A DNA stretch of 64,000 bases, taken from contig CAKTGQ010000012.1 of the NCBI GenBank assembly GCA_934561555.1, positions 1 through 64,000 of the forward strand. The letters run 5' to 3'. The notes below the pieces were generated by a model, which saw only the letters and a program-made list of their open reading frames with translations, was not told the DNA's origin and did not search any database. The position numbers were made by a program, and so were the translations under genes. Shown here piece after piece: positions 49,252 through 57,222 of the stretch. The stretch is from an uncultured Faecalibacterium sp. Its GTDB lineage: Bacteria > Bacillota > Clostridia > Oscillospirales > Ruminococcaceae. Position 1 is the first letter of the stretch; each line of letters starts with the position of its first letter.

Positions 49252-49731
49252 ATGAAACGCGAGGATTATATCAACTGGGACGAATATTTTATGGGCATTG
49301 CGCTGCTTACCGCCATGCGCTCCAAGGACCCCAACAGTCAGGTGGGTGCGTGCATCGTAAGCCCGGAAAACAAGATCCTTTCCTTGGGCTACAACGGGAT
49401 GCCCATGGGCTGCAGCGATGACGAGATGCCCTGGGAGCGGGAGGGTGCACCTCTGCAGACCAAATATATGTATGTCTGCCATGCCGAGCTGAACGCCATC
49501 CTCAACAGCGCCCACAACAACCTGAAAGGCGCCCGGGTGTATGTGACCCTGTTCCCCTGCAACGAGTGCACCAAGGCTATTATCCAGTCCGGCATTGCCG
49601 AGGTGGTGTACTACGGCGACAAGTACCACGACAGCGATTCCAGCATTGCGGCGCGGTTCATGTTCGAGCACGCCGGTGTCCGGCTGACCCCCTATAAGCC
49701 CACCGGCCGCCGGGCAGAGCTGGAGCTGTAA
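49252..49731 (+). CDS. comEB: dCMP deaminase (ComEB-like)
   Basis: 159-residue zinc deaminase converting dCMP to dUMP for thymidylate synthesis. Metal and catalytic residues are in CHAELNAI (HAE, about residue 83) and [10 protein letters not shown] (PCxxC, about 102). N-terminal [36 protein letters not shown] is characteristic. GTAGGAGG precedes the start. No clear promoter of its own is seen between it and the antisense promoter. Confidence 0.93.
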   Translation: MKREDYINWDEYFMGIALLTAMRSKDPNSQVGACIVSPENKILSLGYNGMPMGCSDDEMPWEREGAPLQTKYMYVCHAELNAILNSAHNNLKGARVYVTLFPCNECTKAIIQSGIAEVVYYGDKYHDSDSSIAARFMFEHAGVRLTPYKPTGRRAELEL

Positions 49732-49739
49732 GCTCCCTC

Positions 49740-49795
49740 TTGACCTTCCCGATGCAACGTACTATAATAGAATTATAACTTGAATAAATATTCAA
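49740..49795 (+). promoter_or_regulatory. argF promoter with ArgR box
   Basis: TTGACC (49740-49745) and TATAAT (49763-49768) are 17 bp apart. The palindrome TTGAATAAATATTCAA (49780-49795) matches the ARG box pattern and covers the transcription start region, so ArgR/AhrC would repress with arginine. Confidence 0.85.
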
Positions 49796-49824
49796 GAGTA
49801 TTTGCATAGAGAGGGAAATATACA

Positions 49825-50820
49825 ATGGAACTGAAAAATCGGAGCTTTTTGAAGCTATTGGACTACACCCCTGCCGAGATCGGGCAGCTGCTGGAGCTGG
49901 CCGCTGACCTGAAAGCCAAAAAGAAGGCCGGTATCCGTCACGACCAGCTGCGGGGCAAGAACATTGCCCTGATCTTTGAAAAGACCTCCACCCGCACCCG
50001 GTGCAGCTTTGAGGTGGCCGCCCACGATCTGGGCATGGAAGTGACCTATCTGGACCCCTCCGGTAGCCAGATCGGCAAAAAGGAGTCCATCGCCGATACC
50101 GCCCGGGTGCTGGGACGGATGTTTGACGGCATCGAGTACCGGGGCTACGGCCAGCAGATCGTGGAAGAGCTGGCGCACTACGCCGGTGTGCCTGTGTGGA
50201 ACGGTCTGACCAACGAGTTCCACCCCACCCAGATCTTAGCCGACTTCCTTACCATTCAGGAGCATTTCGGCCATCTGAAGGGCATCCACTTCGTTTACTT
50301 CGGCGACGCCCGCTACAACATGGGCAACAGCCTGATGGTGGGCTGCGCCAAGATGGGCCTGCACTTCACTGCCTGCGCCCCCAAAAAGTACCAGCCGGAT
50401 GCCGCGCTGGTGGAGCAGTGTCAGGCCATTGCCGCCCAGACCGGGGCCACCCTCTCCTTTGAGGAGGATCCCGTCAAGGCAGCAAAGGGCGCAGACGTGC
50501 TGTACACCGATGTGTGGGTGTCCATGGGCGAGCCGGTTGAGGTCTGGGCAGAGCGTATCCACGATCTGGCTCCCTATCAGATCAATCAGGATCTGATGAA
50601 TATTGCAGGCCCGAATGCAGTATTTATGCACTGCCTGCCCGCCTACCACGACCACAAGACCACCGTGGGCAAGGAGATGGGCGAGCGCTTTGGCCGCGAC
50701 GCCATGGAGGTGACCGACGAGGTATTCGAAGGCCCCCAGAGCATCGTGTTCGACGAGGCCGAGAACCGGATGCACACCATCAAAGCCGTTATGGCGGCCA
50801 CCTTGGGATATCAGGAATAA
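49825..50820 (+). CDS. argF: Ornithine carbamoyltransferase
   Basis: 331-residue transferase making citrulline from ornithine and carbamoyl phosphate. Carbamoyl-phosphate loop [16 protein letters not shown] (about residue 55), HPTQ (about 135) and the ornithine-specific HCLPAYHD (about 270) separate it from aspartate carbamoyltransferase. An ArgR operator precedes it, indicating a biosynthetic role. It depends on carbamoyl phosphate from the pyr-operon carAB. Family I copy 7 follows. Confidence 0.95.
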   Translation: MELKNRSFLKLLDYTPAEIGQLLELAADLKAKKKAGIRHDQLRGKNIALIFEKTSTRTRCSFEVAAHDLGMEVTYLDPSGSQIGKKESIADTARVLGRMFDGIEYRGYGQQIVEELAHYAGVPVWNGLTNEFHPTQILADFLTIQEHFGHLKGIHFVYFGDARYNMGNSLMVGCAKMGLHFTACAPKKYQPDAALVEQCQAIAAQTGATLSFEEDPVKAAKGADVLYTDVWVSMGEPVEVWAERIHDLAPYQINQDLMNIAGPNAVFMHCLPAYHDHKTTVGKEMGERFGRDAMEVTDEVFEGPQSIVFDEAENRMHTIKAVMAATLGYQE

Positions 50821-50824
50821 AGAG

Positions 50825-50895
50825 ATAAGCCCGGAAGTTTCGCAGACCTTCCGGGCTTATTCTATCTAAAAATATTTTTCCGCTCAGCGATCATT
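50825..50895 (-). repeat. Family I structured repeat, copy 7 (head truncated)
   Basis: The 36-nt hairpin (50825-50860) has loop CTGCGA and a near-perfect stem. The head side (AGCGG at 50880-50884, opposite strand) runs into the stop codon of bioY, so the repeat supplies the end of that gene. Confidence 0.75.
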
Positions 50896-51460
50896 CCGAA
50901 ACTGCATTCTGCAGCTTCAGCACGCCTGCCTGCGTCAGGCGCTTACGCAGCAGCGCACCCACGATGCAGGAAACCACGATCTTACCCAAGTCAAGCGCAA
51001 TAAAGGGGTAGACACAGACGGTCAGCGCATAGCCCAGCTCGCACTGCATCTGGAACACAAACCATGCCGTGCCCAGCACATAGCAGGCGGCATCGCCCAG
51101 CACCAGACCCACAGCGGAGATCACCGGGTTGCCCTTGCTCTTTTCAATGAACATACCGCCGATGAAGGCCAGCAGCAGATAGCCCACCAGATAACCGCCG
51201 GTAGGGCCTGCCAGCTTGGCAAGACCGGCACCGTAGCCGGAGAACACCGGAATACCGATGGCGCCCAGTACCAGATAGAGGACCACGCTCAGGGTGCCGA
51301 ACTTCGGCCCCAGCAGCCATGCGGTCAGGCAGATGACAAAGTTTGCCAGCGAGATGGGCACGGCTCCGATGGGCACGGTCAGCGGGCCCAGCACGCACAG
51401 CACGGCAGCCATCACAGCGGTGACGGCCATCTGGTAGGTAGTCAGTTTTTTGTCTTTCAT
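50891..51460 (-). CDS. bioY: Biotin transporter BioY (ECF S-component)
   Basis: 189-residue membrane protein with six predicted helices. The start at 51460 (MKDKKLTTYQMAVTAVMAAVLCVLGPLTVPIGAVPISLANF) is typical of BioY. The GYGAGLAKLAGPTGGYLVGYLLLAF block and conserved C-terminal ALDLGKI support biotin specificity. It binds biotin and works with an ECF module (EcfA/T) encoded elsewhere. Transcribed alone from 51509-51538. Confidence 0.92.
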   Translation of the reverse strand: MKDKKLTTYQMAVTAVMAAVLCVLGPLTVPIGAVPISLANFVICLTAWLLGPKFGTLSVVLYLVLGAIGIPVFSGYGAGLAKLAGPTGGYLVGYLLLAFIGGMFIEKSKGNPVISAVGLVLGDAACYVLGTAWFVFQMQCELGYALTVCVYPFIALDLGKIVVSCIVGALLRKRLTQAGVLKLQNAVSE

Positions 51461-51508
51461 AGTCAGTTTTCCCCTCTGTTTTTTCGTTTTGCAAGGCATC
51501 TGTGCCCG

Positions 51509-51538
51509 AGTATACCGCACCGGTGCGCCGCAGGTCAA
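51509..51538 (-). promoter_or_regulatory. Promoter of bioY, possible BirA half-sites
   Basis: On the minus strand TTGACC (51533-51538) and TATACT (51509-51514) are 18 bp apart. Upstream, ATTGTAAAC (51557-51565) and GTTGACC could be the two arms of a BirA operator, but the match is partial. Confidence 0.6.
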
Positions 51539-51596
51539 CGGAAAAGTTTGCAAGGGGTTTACAATCCGAAATTTGATTGTAATACTGTGGAAATTA

Positions 51597-51696
51597 TGAT
51601 AAAATAAAATTGACCGCCCCAGTCTACCAAACTAGCGGTCAATCTTTTTGACTAATGCGGGATGGAAAGCTGACCTTTGCAGTCAGCACCTTTTCT
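51597..51696 (-). ncRNA. Orphan copy of the antitoxin-like RNA
   Basis: From TTGACA (51726-51731) and TATATT (51703-51708), 17 bp apart, about 100 nt align with the RNA at 49080-49178: ATAGAAA start, GCTGACTGCA/GGTCAGC hairpin, then a TTGACCGC...GCGGTCAA terminator (51609-51643) with TTTTATTTTAT. No toxin ORF is present on the opposite strand; the facing sequence reads stop codons within a few codons. Confidence 0.6.
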
Positions 51697-51750
51697 ATTT
51701 GTAATATAGCCTATTTTGCACGAAATGTCAAGAAAAACACGGAGGTTCCC

Positions 51751-52323
51751 ATGGGTGGAGGTCATGTATCGCGGCCGGATTTCGGGATGCCGCAGCCGAA
51801 TGCGGCGTACCCGCTGACCGAGTTCTATCTGCTGGCGCAGCAGGCTCTGGAAAAAAGCGGCAGCTTTATGCTGCCCGCCCTCTACGCAGGGCTGCACGCC
51901 CCTGCCCGGCGCATCTATCGGGAAGAAGCCGCCGGGTATTTACAGCTTGCGGCAGCTCCGGCAGAGGGCTTGACCCGGCTGCTCTCCCCTGCCCGGATTC
52001 AACTTTTATACAGTAGCTTACAGGTGCAGCCGGACGGCACCCCCGCCGCCCTTCTGCTGACCGAGGAGTGCACCCGCCTGACTGTGGCGGTGCAGCTGCT
52101 GCCGCCCTTTGTGTGGGAGGACCCGCTGCCGCCGCTGCCGGATGTTCCGGCGGCGCTCACCCTGCAATTGACCATGCAGGACGTGATGGCCATCGACACC
52201 GCCCCCGCCGCACTGGCGCAGAAACTGGTGCACAGCACCGACGGCAAATGCTGGCTGCACCACCCCAAGGCCGAGACCTTTCTCTCCGAGCGGCTGTCGT
52301 TGCTGCAAAGGGTCTATAAATAA
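51751..52323 (+). CDS. Hypothetical protein
   Basis: 190-residue soluble protein I do not recognise. The start at 51751 (MGGGHVSRPDFGMPQPNAAYPLTEFYLLAQQALEKSG) has GGAGG 6 bp upstream; the open frame also extends through the antisense RNA promoter region but without homology-like character. The body is Leu/Ala/Pro-rich with predicted helices and amphipathic strands (TRLTVAVQLLPPFVWEDPL). No membrane segment, no cysteine motif. It is followed by the ECF sigma promoter. Base composition resembles neighbours. Confidence 0.5.
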   Translation: MGGGHVSRPDFGMPQPNAAYPLTEFYLLAQQALEKSGSFMLPALYAGLHAPARRIYREEAAGYLQLAAAPAEGLTRLLSPARIQLLYSSLQVQPDGTPAALLLTEECTRLTVAVQLLPPFVWEDPLPPLPDVPAALTLQLTMQDVMAIDTAPAALAQKLVHSTDGKCWLHHPKAETFLSERLSLLQRVYK

Positions 52324-52340
52324 GGAGAGTTCTCCCCTCT

Positions 52341-52369
52341 TTTACTTTTTTGCGATTCCGTGGTATACT
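52341..52369 (+). promoter_or_regulatory. Promoter of the ECF sigma/DUF4349 pair
   Basis: TTTACT (52341-52346) and TATACT (52364-52369) are 17 bp apart. Confidence 0.55.
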
Positions 52370-52375
52370 GACCGG

Positions 52376-52582
52376 TAAACCGGCAGGATATCCAACTCCC
52401 GTCGGAGAACGTGGACGTACCATGCGGTCCGGTGCGTCCGGCACACAAAAAATGGAAGGAACCGGGTGTTGTTCTGCAATAATCGGGGATGCTGAGCCGT
52501 ATGTTGAGTGAACGTCCCCGTGAGAACCACAAACATTCCATCGAGAAGCCCGCTTCCGGGCATCCAAGGAGAGTTTATAACA
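52376..52582 (+). promoter_or_regulatory. Long structured leader of the ECF sigma gene
   Basis: About 205 nt between promoter and gene contain a GGACGTACC/GGTCC-type stem, an ACGTCCCCG/CGGGGATGC pairing and a GCCCG/CGGGC hairpin close to the AAGGAG site. I could not match it to a known riboswitch. A 29-codon ORF beginning at ATG near 52420 has no good ribosome site. Confidence 0.4.
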
Positions 52583-53077
52583 ATGGGACAGCTGACCAGA
52601 AACGAAGTATTTACCTTGGCGGTGCAGCGTTACAGCGACACCGTCTACCGCACTGCGGTGCATAATTGCCGCTGCACAGCCGATGCTGAGGATGTGGTAC
52701 AGGATGTGTTTGAAAAACTGCTGCACTACAACGGCATCTTTGAGAGTGAGGAGCATCTCAAAGCATGGCTGCTGCGGGTGGCCATCAACCGCTGCCGGGA
52801 CCTGACCCGCGCCGCCCACCAGAAGGACACCGAGCTGGACGAGAACCTGCCCGCCCCCGATGTCCTTGCGGAGGACGGCAGCGTGCTGGATGCCATCCGC
52901 ACACTGCCGGAAAACTATCGCAATGCCATCTATCTGCATTACTACGAAGGATACACTGCGGCAGAGATCGGGCGGATGATGGCGGTGCCCACAAACACGG
53001 TACTAAGCTGGCTGCGGCGCGCACGGGCACAGTTACATACGATGCTGAAGGAGGAGATCGAAGATGAGGTGGTATGA
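52583..53077 (+). CDS. ECF-type RNA polymerase sigma factor
   Basis: 164-residue sigma-70 family factor of the extracytoplasmic function group. Start 52583 (MGQLTRNEVFTLAVQRYSDTVYRTAV). Region 2 is ADAEDVVQDVFEKLLHYNGIF...LKAWLLRVAINRCRDL, and region 4 is LPENYRNAIYLHYYEGYTAAEIGRMMAVPTNTVLSWLRRARAQL. It overlaps the following DUF4349 gene by 14 bases, so that gene is the likely anti-sigma factor. Confidence 0.9.
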   Translation: MGQLTRNEVFTLAVQRYSDTVYRTAVHNCRCTADAEDVVQDVFEKLLHYNGIFESEEHLKAWLLRVAINRCRDLTRAAHQKDTELDENLPAPDVLAEDGSVLDAIRTLPENYRNAIYLHYYEGYTAAEIGRMMAVPTNTVLSWLRRARAQLHTMLKEEIEDEVV

Positions 53078-54227
53078 ATATAAGATGGAGGTCGATGACC
53101 TGACTGCCCCGGACGATCTGAAGGCAAAACTGCTGGCCATGACCGACACCCTGACTGCGGAAGAAAAGGCAGAGCCCATGATGGCTGCACCCGCCCCGCA
53201 GACCGCTGCACCCGCAGCACCCCTGAACACCGAAACCAAGAAGAAAAAGCCCATTCACTTCCCGGTAAAGCAGCTGGGCACGCTGGCCGCCTGTCTGGCC
53301 GTGTGCGTGCTGGGTTACAGCACCCTGCATCTGGGCATCGGGATGGGCAGCGCCAAAAGCAGCGCGCCCGCCCTGTACGCAGCCGAGGGCGCTGCCAACA
53401 GCTCCGCTGCCTCTGTGGCAGCGGGCGGGTTTGATCTCCAGCACGCCGCGCTGGACAGCGCCCCCGAGGCGGTGAATTACAGTCTGGAGACAGACGACCG
53501 CTCTCTGGAAACGGAATACAGCGGCACCGGCAGCACCGAGGCTGCTGCCCCTGCGGTGGACAGTGCCAAGATCATCTACACCGCTAATCTGACGCTGGAA
53601 AGCAAGGACTACGAGGCTGCCCGCAGTGCGCTGGACAGCGCCCTTGCCGAGGCAGGTGGCTATCTGGAATCCAGCAGCGAGTACACGCGCACCGGTTCCA
53701 GCCGCTCCGTCAACCTGACCTACCGGGTACCGCAGGCCAACTACCAGAGCTTTCTGGATGCTGTGGCCGCTGCCGGCAATGTGACCTACCGCAGCCAGCA
53801 GGCCGATGACGTGACCACCCAGTATATGGACGTGTCCGCGCGGCTTTCTAACCTGCAGGCACAGCGCACCCGCTTACAGCAGCTGCAGGATCAGGCTGAA
53901 ACTCTTTCGGACCTTTTGCAGATCGAGGACTCCCTCACCGAGGTGCAGTCCCAGATCGAGAGCTGGCAGAGCCAGCTGGACTGGTACAGCGATCAGGTGC
54001 AGCAGTGCACCGTGTATATCGACCTGAACGAGGTGCAGACCTACACCCCTGCGGACGAGGGCTTTTTCTCCCGCATCGGCTCCGCCTTTACCTCCGGCTG
54101 GGGCAACTTTGTGAACGGCTTGCAGCAGCTGGTGGTGGCGCTGGCCTCCGTCTGGCCGCTGGCAGTGCTGGCGTGTGCCGCCGTTGCCCTTGCGCTTGCA
54201 TGGCGCAAAAAGCACCCGAAGAAGTGA
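53064..54227 (+). CDS. DUF4349 membrane protein, candidate anti-sigma factor
   Basis: 387-residue protein. Residues 1-70 are cytosolic and acidic (candidate sigma-binding part), a membrane helix lies at about 71-95 (LGTLAACLAVCVLGYSTLHLGIG), then a Ser/Ala-rich linker and the DUF4349 domain (about 170-345: IIYTANLTLESKDYEAARSALDSALAEAGGYLESS), which contains a long coiled coil (LSNLQAQRTRLQQLQDQAETLSDLLQIEDSL). A second membrane helix is near the C-terminus (VWPLAVLACAAVALALAW). Coupled to the ECF sigma gene. A role in sensing envelope stress is inferred. Confidence 0.82.
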   Translation: MRWYEYKMEVDDLTAPDDLKAKLLAMTDTLTAEEKAEPMMAAPAPQTAAPAAPLNTETKKKKPIHFPVKQLGTLAACLAVCVLGYSTLHLGIGMGSAKSSAPALYAAEGAANSSAASVAAGGFDLQHAALDSAPEAVNYSLETDDRSLETEYSGTGSTEAAAPAVDSAKIIYTANLTLESKDYEAARSALDSALAEAGGYLESSSEYTRTGSSRSVNLTYRVPQANYQSFLDAVAAAGNVTYRSQQADDVTTQYMDVSARLSNLQAQRTRLQQLQDQAETLSDLLQIEDSLTEVQSQIESWQSQLDWYSDQVQQCTVYIDLNEVQTYTPADEGFFSRIGSAFTSGWGNFVNGLQQLVVALASVWPLAVLACAAVALALAWRKKHPKK

Positions 54228-54247
54228 CCTCATAAGTTTTCCACATA

Positions 54248-54348
54248 AAGGCTTCCCCCGGCTGGGGGAAGCCTTTTGTTCCACCCCGCTGAAAAAGACC
54301 ACCCCTGTCCCGCCGGGCTGCTGCACCGGGAGACAGGGGTGTTTTTTG
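54248..54348. terminator. Two terminators between the DUF4349 and SDR genes
   Basis: AAGGCTTCCCCC/GGGGGAAGCCTT with TTTTG (54248-54280) ends the sigma operon. CACCCCTGTC...GACAGGGGTG (about 54303-54346), T-rich on both sides, can serve both directions. Confidence 0.75.
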
Positions 54349-54366
54349 TATATCTTGCAGTGATTA

Positions 54367-55221
54367 TTACACGCCGGAATAAGCCGAGAAACCGCCGTCC
54401 ACCGGCAGGCAGATGCCGGTAATAAAACCGGCTGCGTCATTGTTCAACAGGAACAGCAGTGCACCCACAAGGTCTTTTTCGCTGTCGCCGAAGTGTCCCA
54501 TGGGGGTGGCGGCAAGGATCTTCTTGGTGCGCTCGGTGGGGGTGCCGTCCTCGTTGAAGAGCAGACGGGAATTCTGCTCGCTGGCAAAGAAGCCCGGAGC
54601 GATGGCGTTGACCCGGATGCCCACCTTGCTGAAATGCACCGCCAGCCACTGGGTAAAGTTGGTCACAGCAGCCTTGGAGCCGGAGTAGGCGGGGATCTTG
54701 GTCAGGGGCAGGTAGGCGTTCATGCTGGAAATGTTCAGGATGTTGCAGCCCTCGCGGCCTACCATCTGCCGGGCAAAAGCCTGCGTGGGCAGCAAAGTGC
54801 CGATGAAGTTCAGGTTGAACACCATCTCCACGCCGCTCTCGTCCAGATCAAAGAAGGTGACGGTGTCGCTTTCCAGATCGGCCATCTCAAAATATTCCTT
54901 GTCCGTGTTGGCGCGGGCGTTGTTGCCGCCTGCACCGTTCACAAGGATATCGCAGGGGCCAAGGTCTGCCAGCACGTCCTCGGCTACCTGCAGGCAGTTG
55001 GCCTTGTTCATCACGTTGCAGGTGTAGCCCTTGGCGGTGCCGCCCTCGGCTTCGATCTCGTCCGCAAGCTCCTTGAGCTTATCCATGTTGCGGCCCAGCA
55101 GCGCCACCTTTGCACCGGCGCGTGCCAGCGCCTTGGCAAAAATGGAACACAACGTTCCGCTTGCGCCGGTGACGACCGCCACCTTGCCGGTGAGATCGGT
55201 ATTCAGTACATTCTTTTCCAT
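54367..55221 (-). CDS. uxuB: SDR family D-mannonate oxidoreductase (fructuronate reductase)
   Basis: 284-residue short-chain dehydrogenase. TGASGTLCS (residues about 19-27) is the NAD(P) glycine motif; NISSMNAY and YSGSK provide the Ser-Tyr-Lys set. VNGAGGNNARANTDKEYFEM after the nucleotide fold and overall length match the Bacillus UxuB-type SDR that reduces fructuronate to mannonate, rather than the unrelated E. coli UxuB. The position beside a GH2 glucuronidase and sugar-acid transporters supports a place in glucuronate breakdown. Other sugar SDR activities cannot be excluded. Confidence 0.78.
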   Translation of the reverse strand: MEKNVLNTDLTGKVAVVTGASGTLCSIFAKALARAGAKVALLGRNMDKLKELADEIEAEGGTAKGYTCNVMNKANCLQVAEDVLADLGPCDILVNGAGGNNARANTDKEYFEMADLESDTVTFFDLDESGVEMVFNLNFIGTLLPTQAFARQMVGREGCNILNISSMNAYLPLTKIPAYSGSKAAVTNFTQWLAVHFSKVGIRVNAIAPGFFASEQNSRLLFNEDGTPTERTKKILAATPMGHFGDSEKDLVGALLFLLNNDAAGFITGICLPVDGGFSAYSGV

Positions 55222-55256
55222 AACATCCTCCTGTTACAGCCGTATTCGTTGGCTAG

Positions 55257-55295
55257 AGTATAACAGAAAAAGACGGTCTTTGCCAGAACATTCTT
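55257..55295 (-). promoter_or_regulatory. uxuB promoter with shared glucuronide-locus motif
   Basis: TATACT (55257-55262, minus) has TGGCAA 17 bp upstream as a poor -35. The motif AAGAATGTTCTGGCA (55281-55295, minus) overlaps that -35. Confidence 0.6.
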
Positions 55296-55405
55296 ATTAT
55301 AAAATAGGAAAGTTTTACGCTTTTTCGTGGGCAACAAGCACGATATCTCCCGGATGCGGTGCAGACACAATCGTGCAAAATCGCAAAAATGACCGTTTTT
55401 ACCTT

Positions 55406-55444
55406 GAAAATCTTCTAACTCTTCCAAAGCAAAACCAGTATGAT
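55406..55444 (+). promoter_or_regulatory. Permease promoter with shared glucuronide-locus motif
   Basis: TATGAT -10 (55439-55444) has no consensus -35; GAAAATCTTCTAACT (55406-55420) ends 18 bp upstream of it. The rest of 55222-55527 holds only leader sequence and no gene. Confidence 0.55.
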
Positions 55445-55527
55445 AAAAGCATGACAAACACATACTGACTTCGGCTCCGCACGGCCTGCGGGGCAGAGCA
55501 AATGCAAAGAAGAAAAGGAGATTTTTT

Positions 55528-56735
55528 ATGGCATCTGAAAACAAGACAGCCCTGCGTCCCTTCGGCATGAAGGACAAGCTGGGCTACATGTTCGGTGACT
55601 TCGGCAACGACTTCACCTTCATCCTCTCGTCCCTGTTCCTGATGAAGTTCTACACCGACGTGATGGGCGTTTCTGCCGGTGTGGTGGGCATCGTAATGAT
55701 GGCAGCTCGCATCGTGGACGCCTTTACCGATATCACCATGGGTCAGATCGTAGACCGCTGCAAGCCCACCAAGGACGGCAAGTTCCGCCCGTGGCTCAAG
55801 CGGATGTGCGGCCCTGTGGCCATTGCTTCCTTCCTGATCTTCCAGTCCGGTCTGGCCGGGATGCCTTACGGCTTCAAGGTGGCTTGGCTGGCTGTCACCT
55901 ACATCCTGTGGGGCTCCATCTTCTACACCTCCATCAACATCCCCTACGGCTCCATGGCCTCTGCGGTCTCTCCTGAGTCCAAGGACCGTGCCGAGCTGTC
56001 CACATGGCGCACCATCGGTTCCAGTCTGGCAAGCCTTGTCATCGGCGTGGGCACCCCGATGATCGCCTACGTTACCGTGGACGGCAAGACCATGCTCTCC
56101 GGCTCCCGCATGACCCTGATCGCCGGTGTGTTCTCCGTTTGCGCCATCCTGTGCTACCTGCTGTGCTTCAAGATGGTGCAGGAGCGCGTGCAGCTGACCA
56201 CCAAGACCGAGAAGCTGGATTTCGGCAAGCTGCTCAAGAGCATTGCCACCAACCGCTCCCTGATGGGCATCATCGCCGCCGCCCTGATGCTGCTGCTCTC
56301 TCAGCTGACCATGAGCGGCATGAGCAGCTATGTGTACCCCAACTACTACGGCAGCGCCGCTGCACAGTCTCTGTCCAGTCTGGTGGGCATGGCAGGCACC
56401 CTGCTCATCTGTGCTCCCACCGCCGTCAAGCTCTCCCAGAAGTTCGGCAAAAAGGAACTGGCTACCGCCGGTGCCGTCGTGGGCGCAGTTGCCTACCTGC
56501 TCTGCTTCATCCTGCGCCCGTCTAACCCCTTCGTCTTTGTCGCCTTTGCCGCTGTGGCTACCATCAGCATGGGCTACTTCAACACCGTGGTCTGGGCAAT
56601 GATCACCGACGTTATCGACGACACCGAGGTGCGCACCGGCGTGCGTGAGGACGGCACTGTGTACTCTGTCTACTCCTTCGCCCGCAAGCTGGGTCAGGCT
56701 ATCTCCTCCGGCCTCATCGGCGCTCTGCTGTGCCT
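55528..56735 (+). pseudogene. Truncated MFS (GPH) sugar permease
   Basis: The first about 402 residues are a glycoside-pentoside-hexuronide permease: MKDKLGYMFGDFGNDFTFILSS, GQIVDRCKPTKDGKFRPWLKR, about ten membrane segments and VIDDTEVRTGVREDGTVYSVYSFARKLGQAISSGLIGALL. At about 56725-56735 homology stops, and the same frame then reads an unrelated Pro/His-rich tail to 57033. The last one or two membrane helices (about 50-60 residues) are missing, so function is doubtful. Relatives import glucuronides (UidB/YicJ type), fitting the neighbouring GH2 enzyme. Confidence 0.8.
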
Positions 56736-57088
56736 ACGCCCGCCGCTACTCCCTGAAGGGCTACTCCCCCACGGTGCAGAAGGTGATCAACCACATCAAT
56801 TTAAACCTCTCGGAGCCGCACACCCTGAAAAGCCTTGCGGCGCTGTGCCACATCAGCCCGTCGTACCTGTCCTCCCTGTTCAAGCAGGAGACCGGCAGCA
56901 CCCTGATCGACTATATCAACACCCAGCGGGTCAAGCGCGCCGCCCAGCAGCTGACCACCACCGACCGCTCCATCTCGGAAGTAGCGGAGGAAATGGGCAT
57001 TCTGGACGTAAACTACTTTGCCAAAATTTTTAAACGTACCTTCGGCATGACGCCTACCCGCTACCGCCGGGAAAACCGGAAAAAGTAA
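56735..57088 (+). pseudogene. C-terminal fragment of an AraC family regulator
   Basis: In the +1 frame relative to the permease, about 112 residues (YSPTVQKVINHINLNLSEPHTLKSLAALCHISPSYLSSLFKQET, ending FKRTFGMTPTRYRRENRKK) are a complete AraC double helix-turn-helix. The N-terminal sensor domain and start are absent, replaced by the permease. A separate intact AraC gene lies at 59771-60661. Confidence 0.85.
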
Positions 57089-57109
57089 AAAAATCTACGA
57101 TTCCGGCAC

Positions 57110-57149
57110 GAAAATGTTCTAGCAGTTCCAGCGTTTTCCATGCTAGAAT
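57110..57149 (+). promoter_or_regulatory. GH2 gene promoter: shared motif and inverted repeat
   Basis: TAGAAT -10 (57144-57149) lacks a good -35. GAAAATGTTCTAGCA (57110-57124) lies 19 bp upstream. TTCTAGCA (57117-57124) and TGCTAGAA (57141-57148) are perfect inverted repeats 16 bp apart, the second overlapping the -10. Confidence 0.6.
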
Positions 57150-57222
57150 AGCATCAGTAAAAGAAGAACCCCAAGCCCTAAACGATAGAAACAAAACAAG
57201 AAATAAGACAGGAGAATTCATC

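Noticed and set aside
49825..50820. Aspartate carbamoyltransferase (pyrB) for the missing pyrimidine step
   Set aside because: The HCLPAYHD motif and the ArgR box identify ornithine carbamoyltransferase.
52420..52510. 29-codon ORF in the ECF sigma leader as a leader peptide
   Set aside because: Poorly spaced ribosome site and no attenuator hairpin with U-tract downstream.
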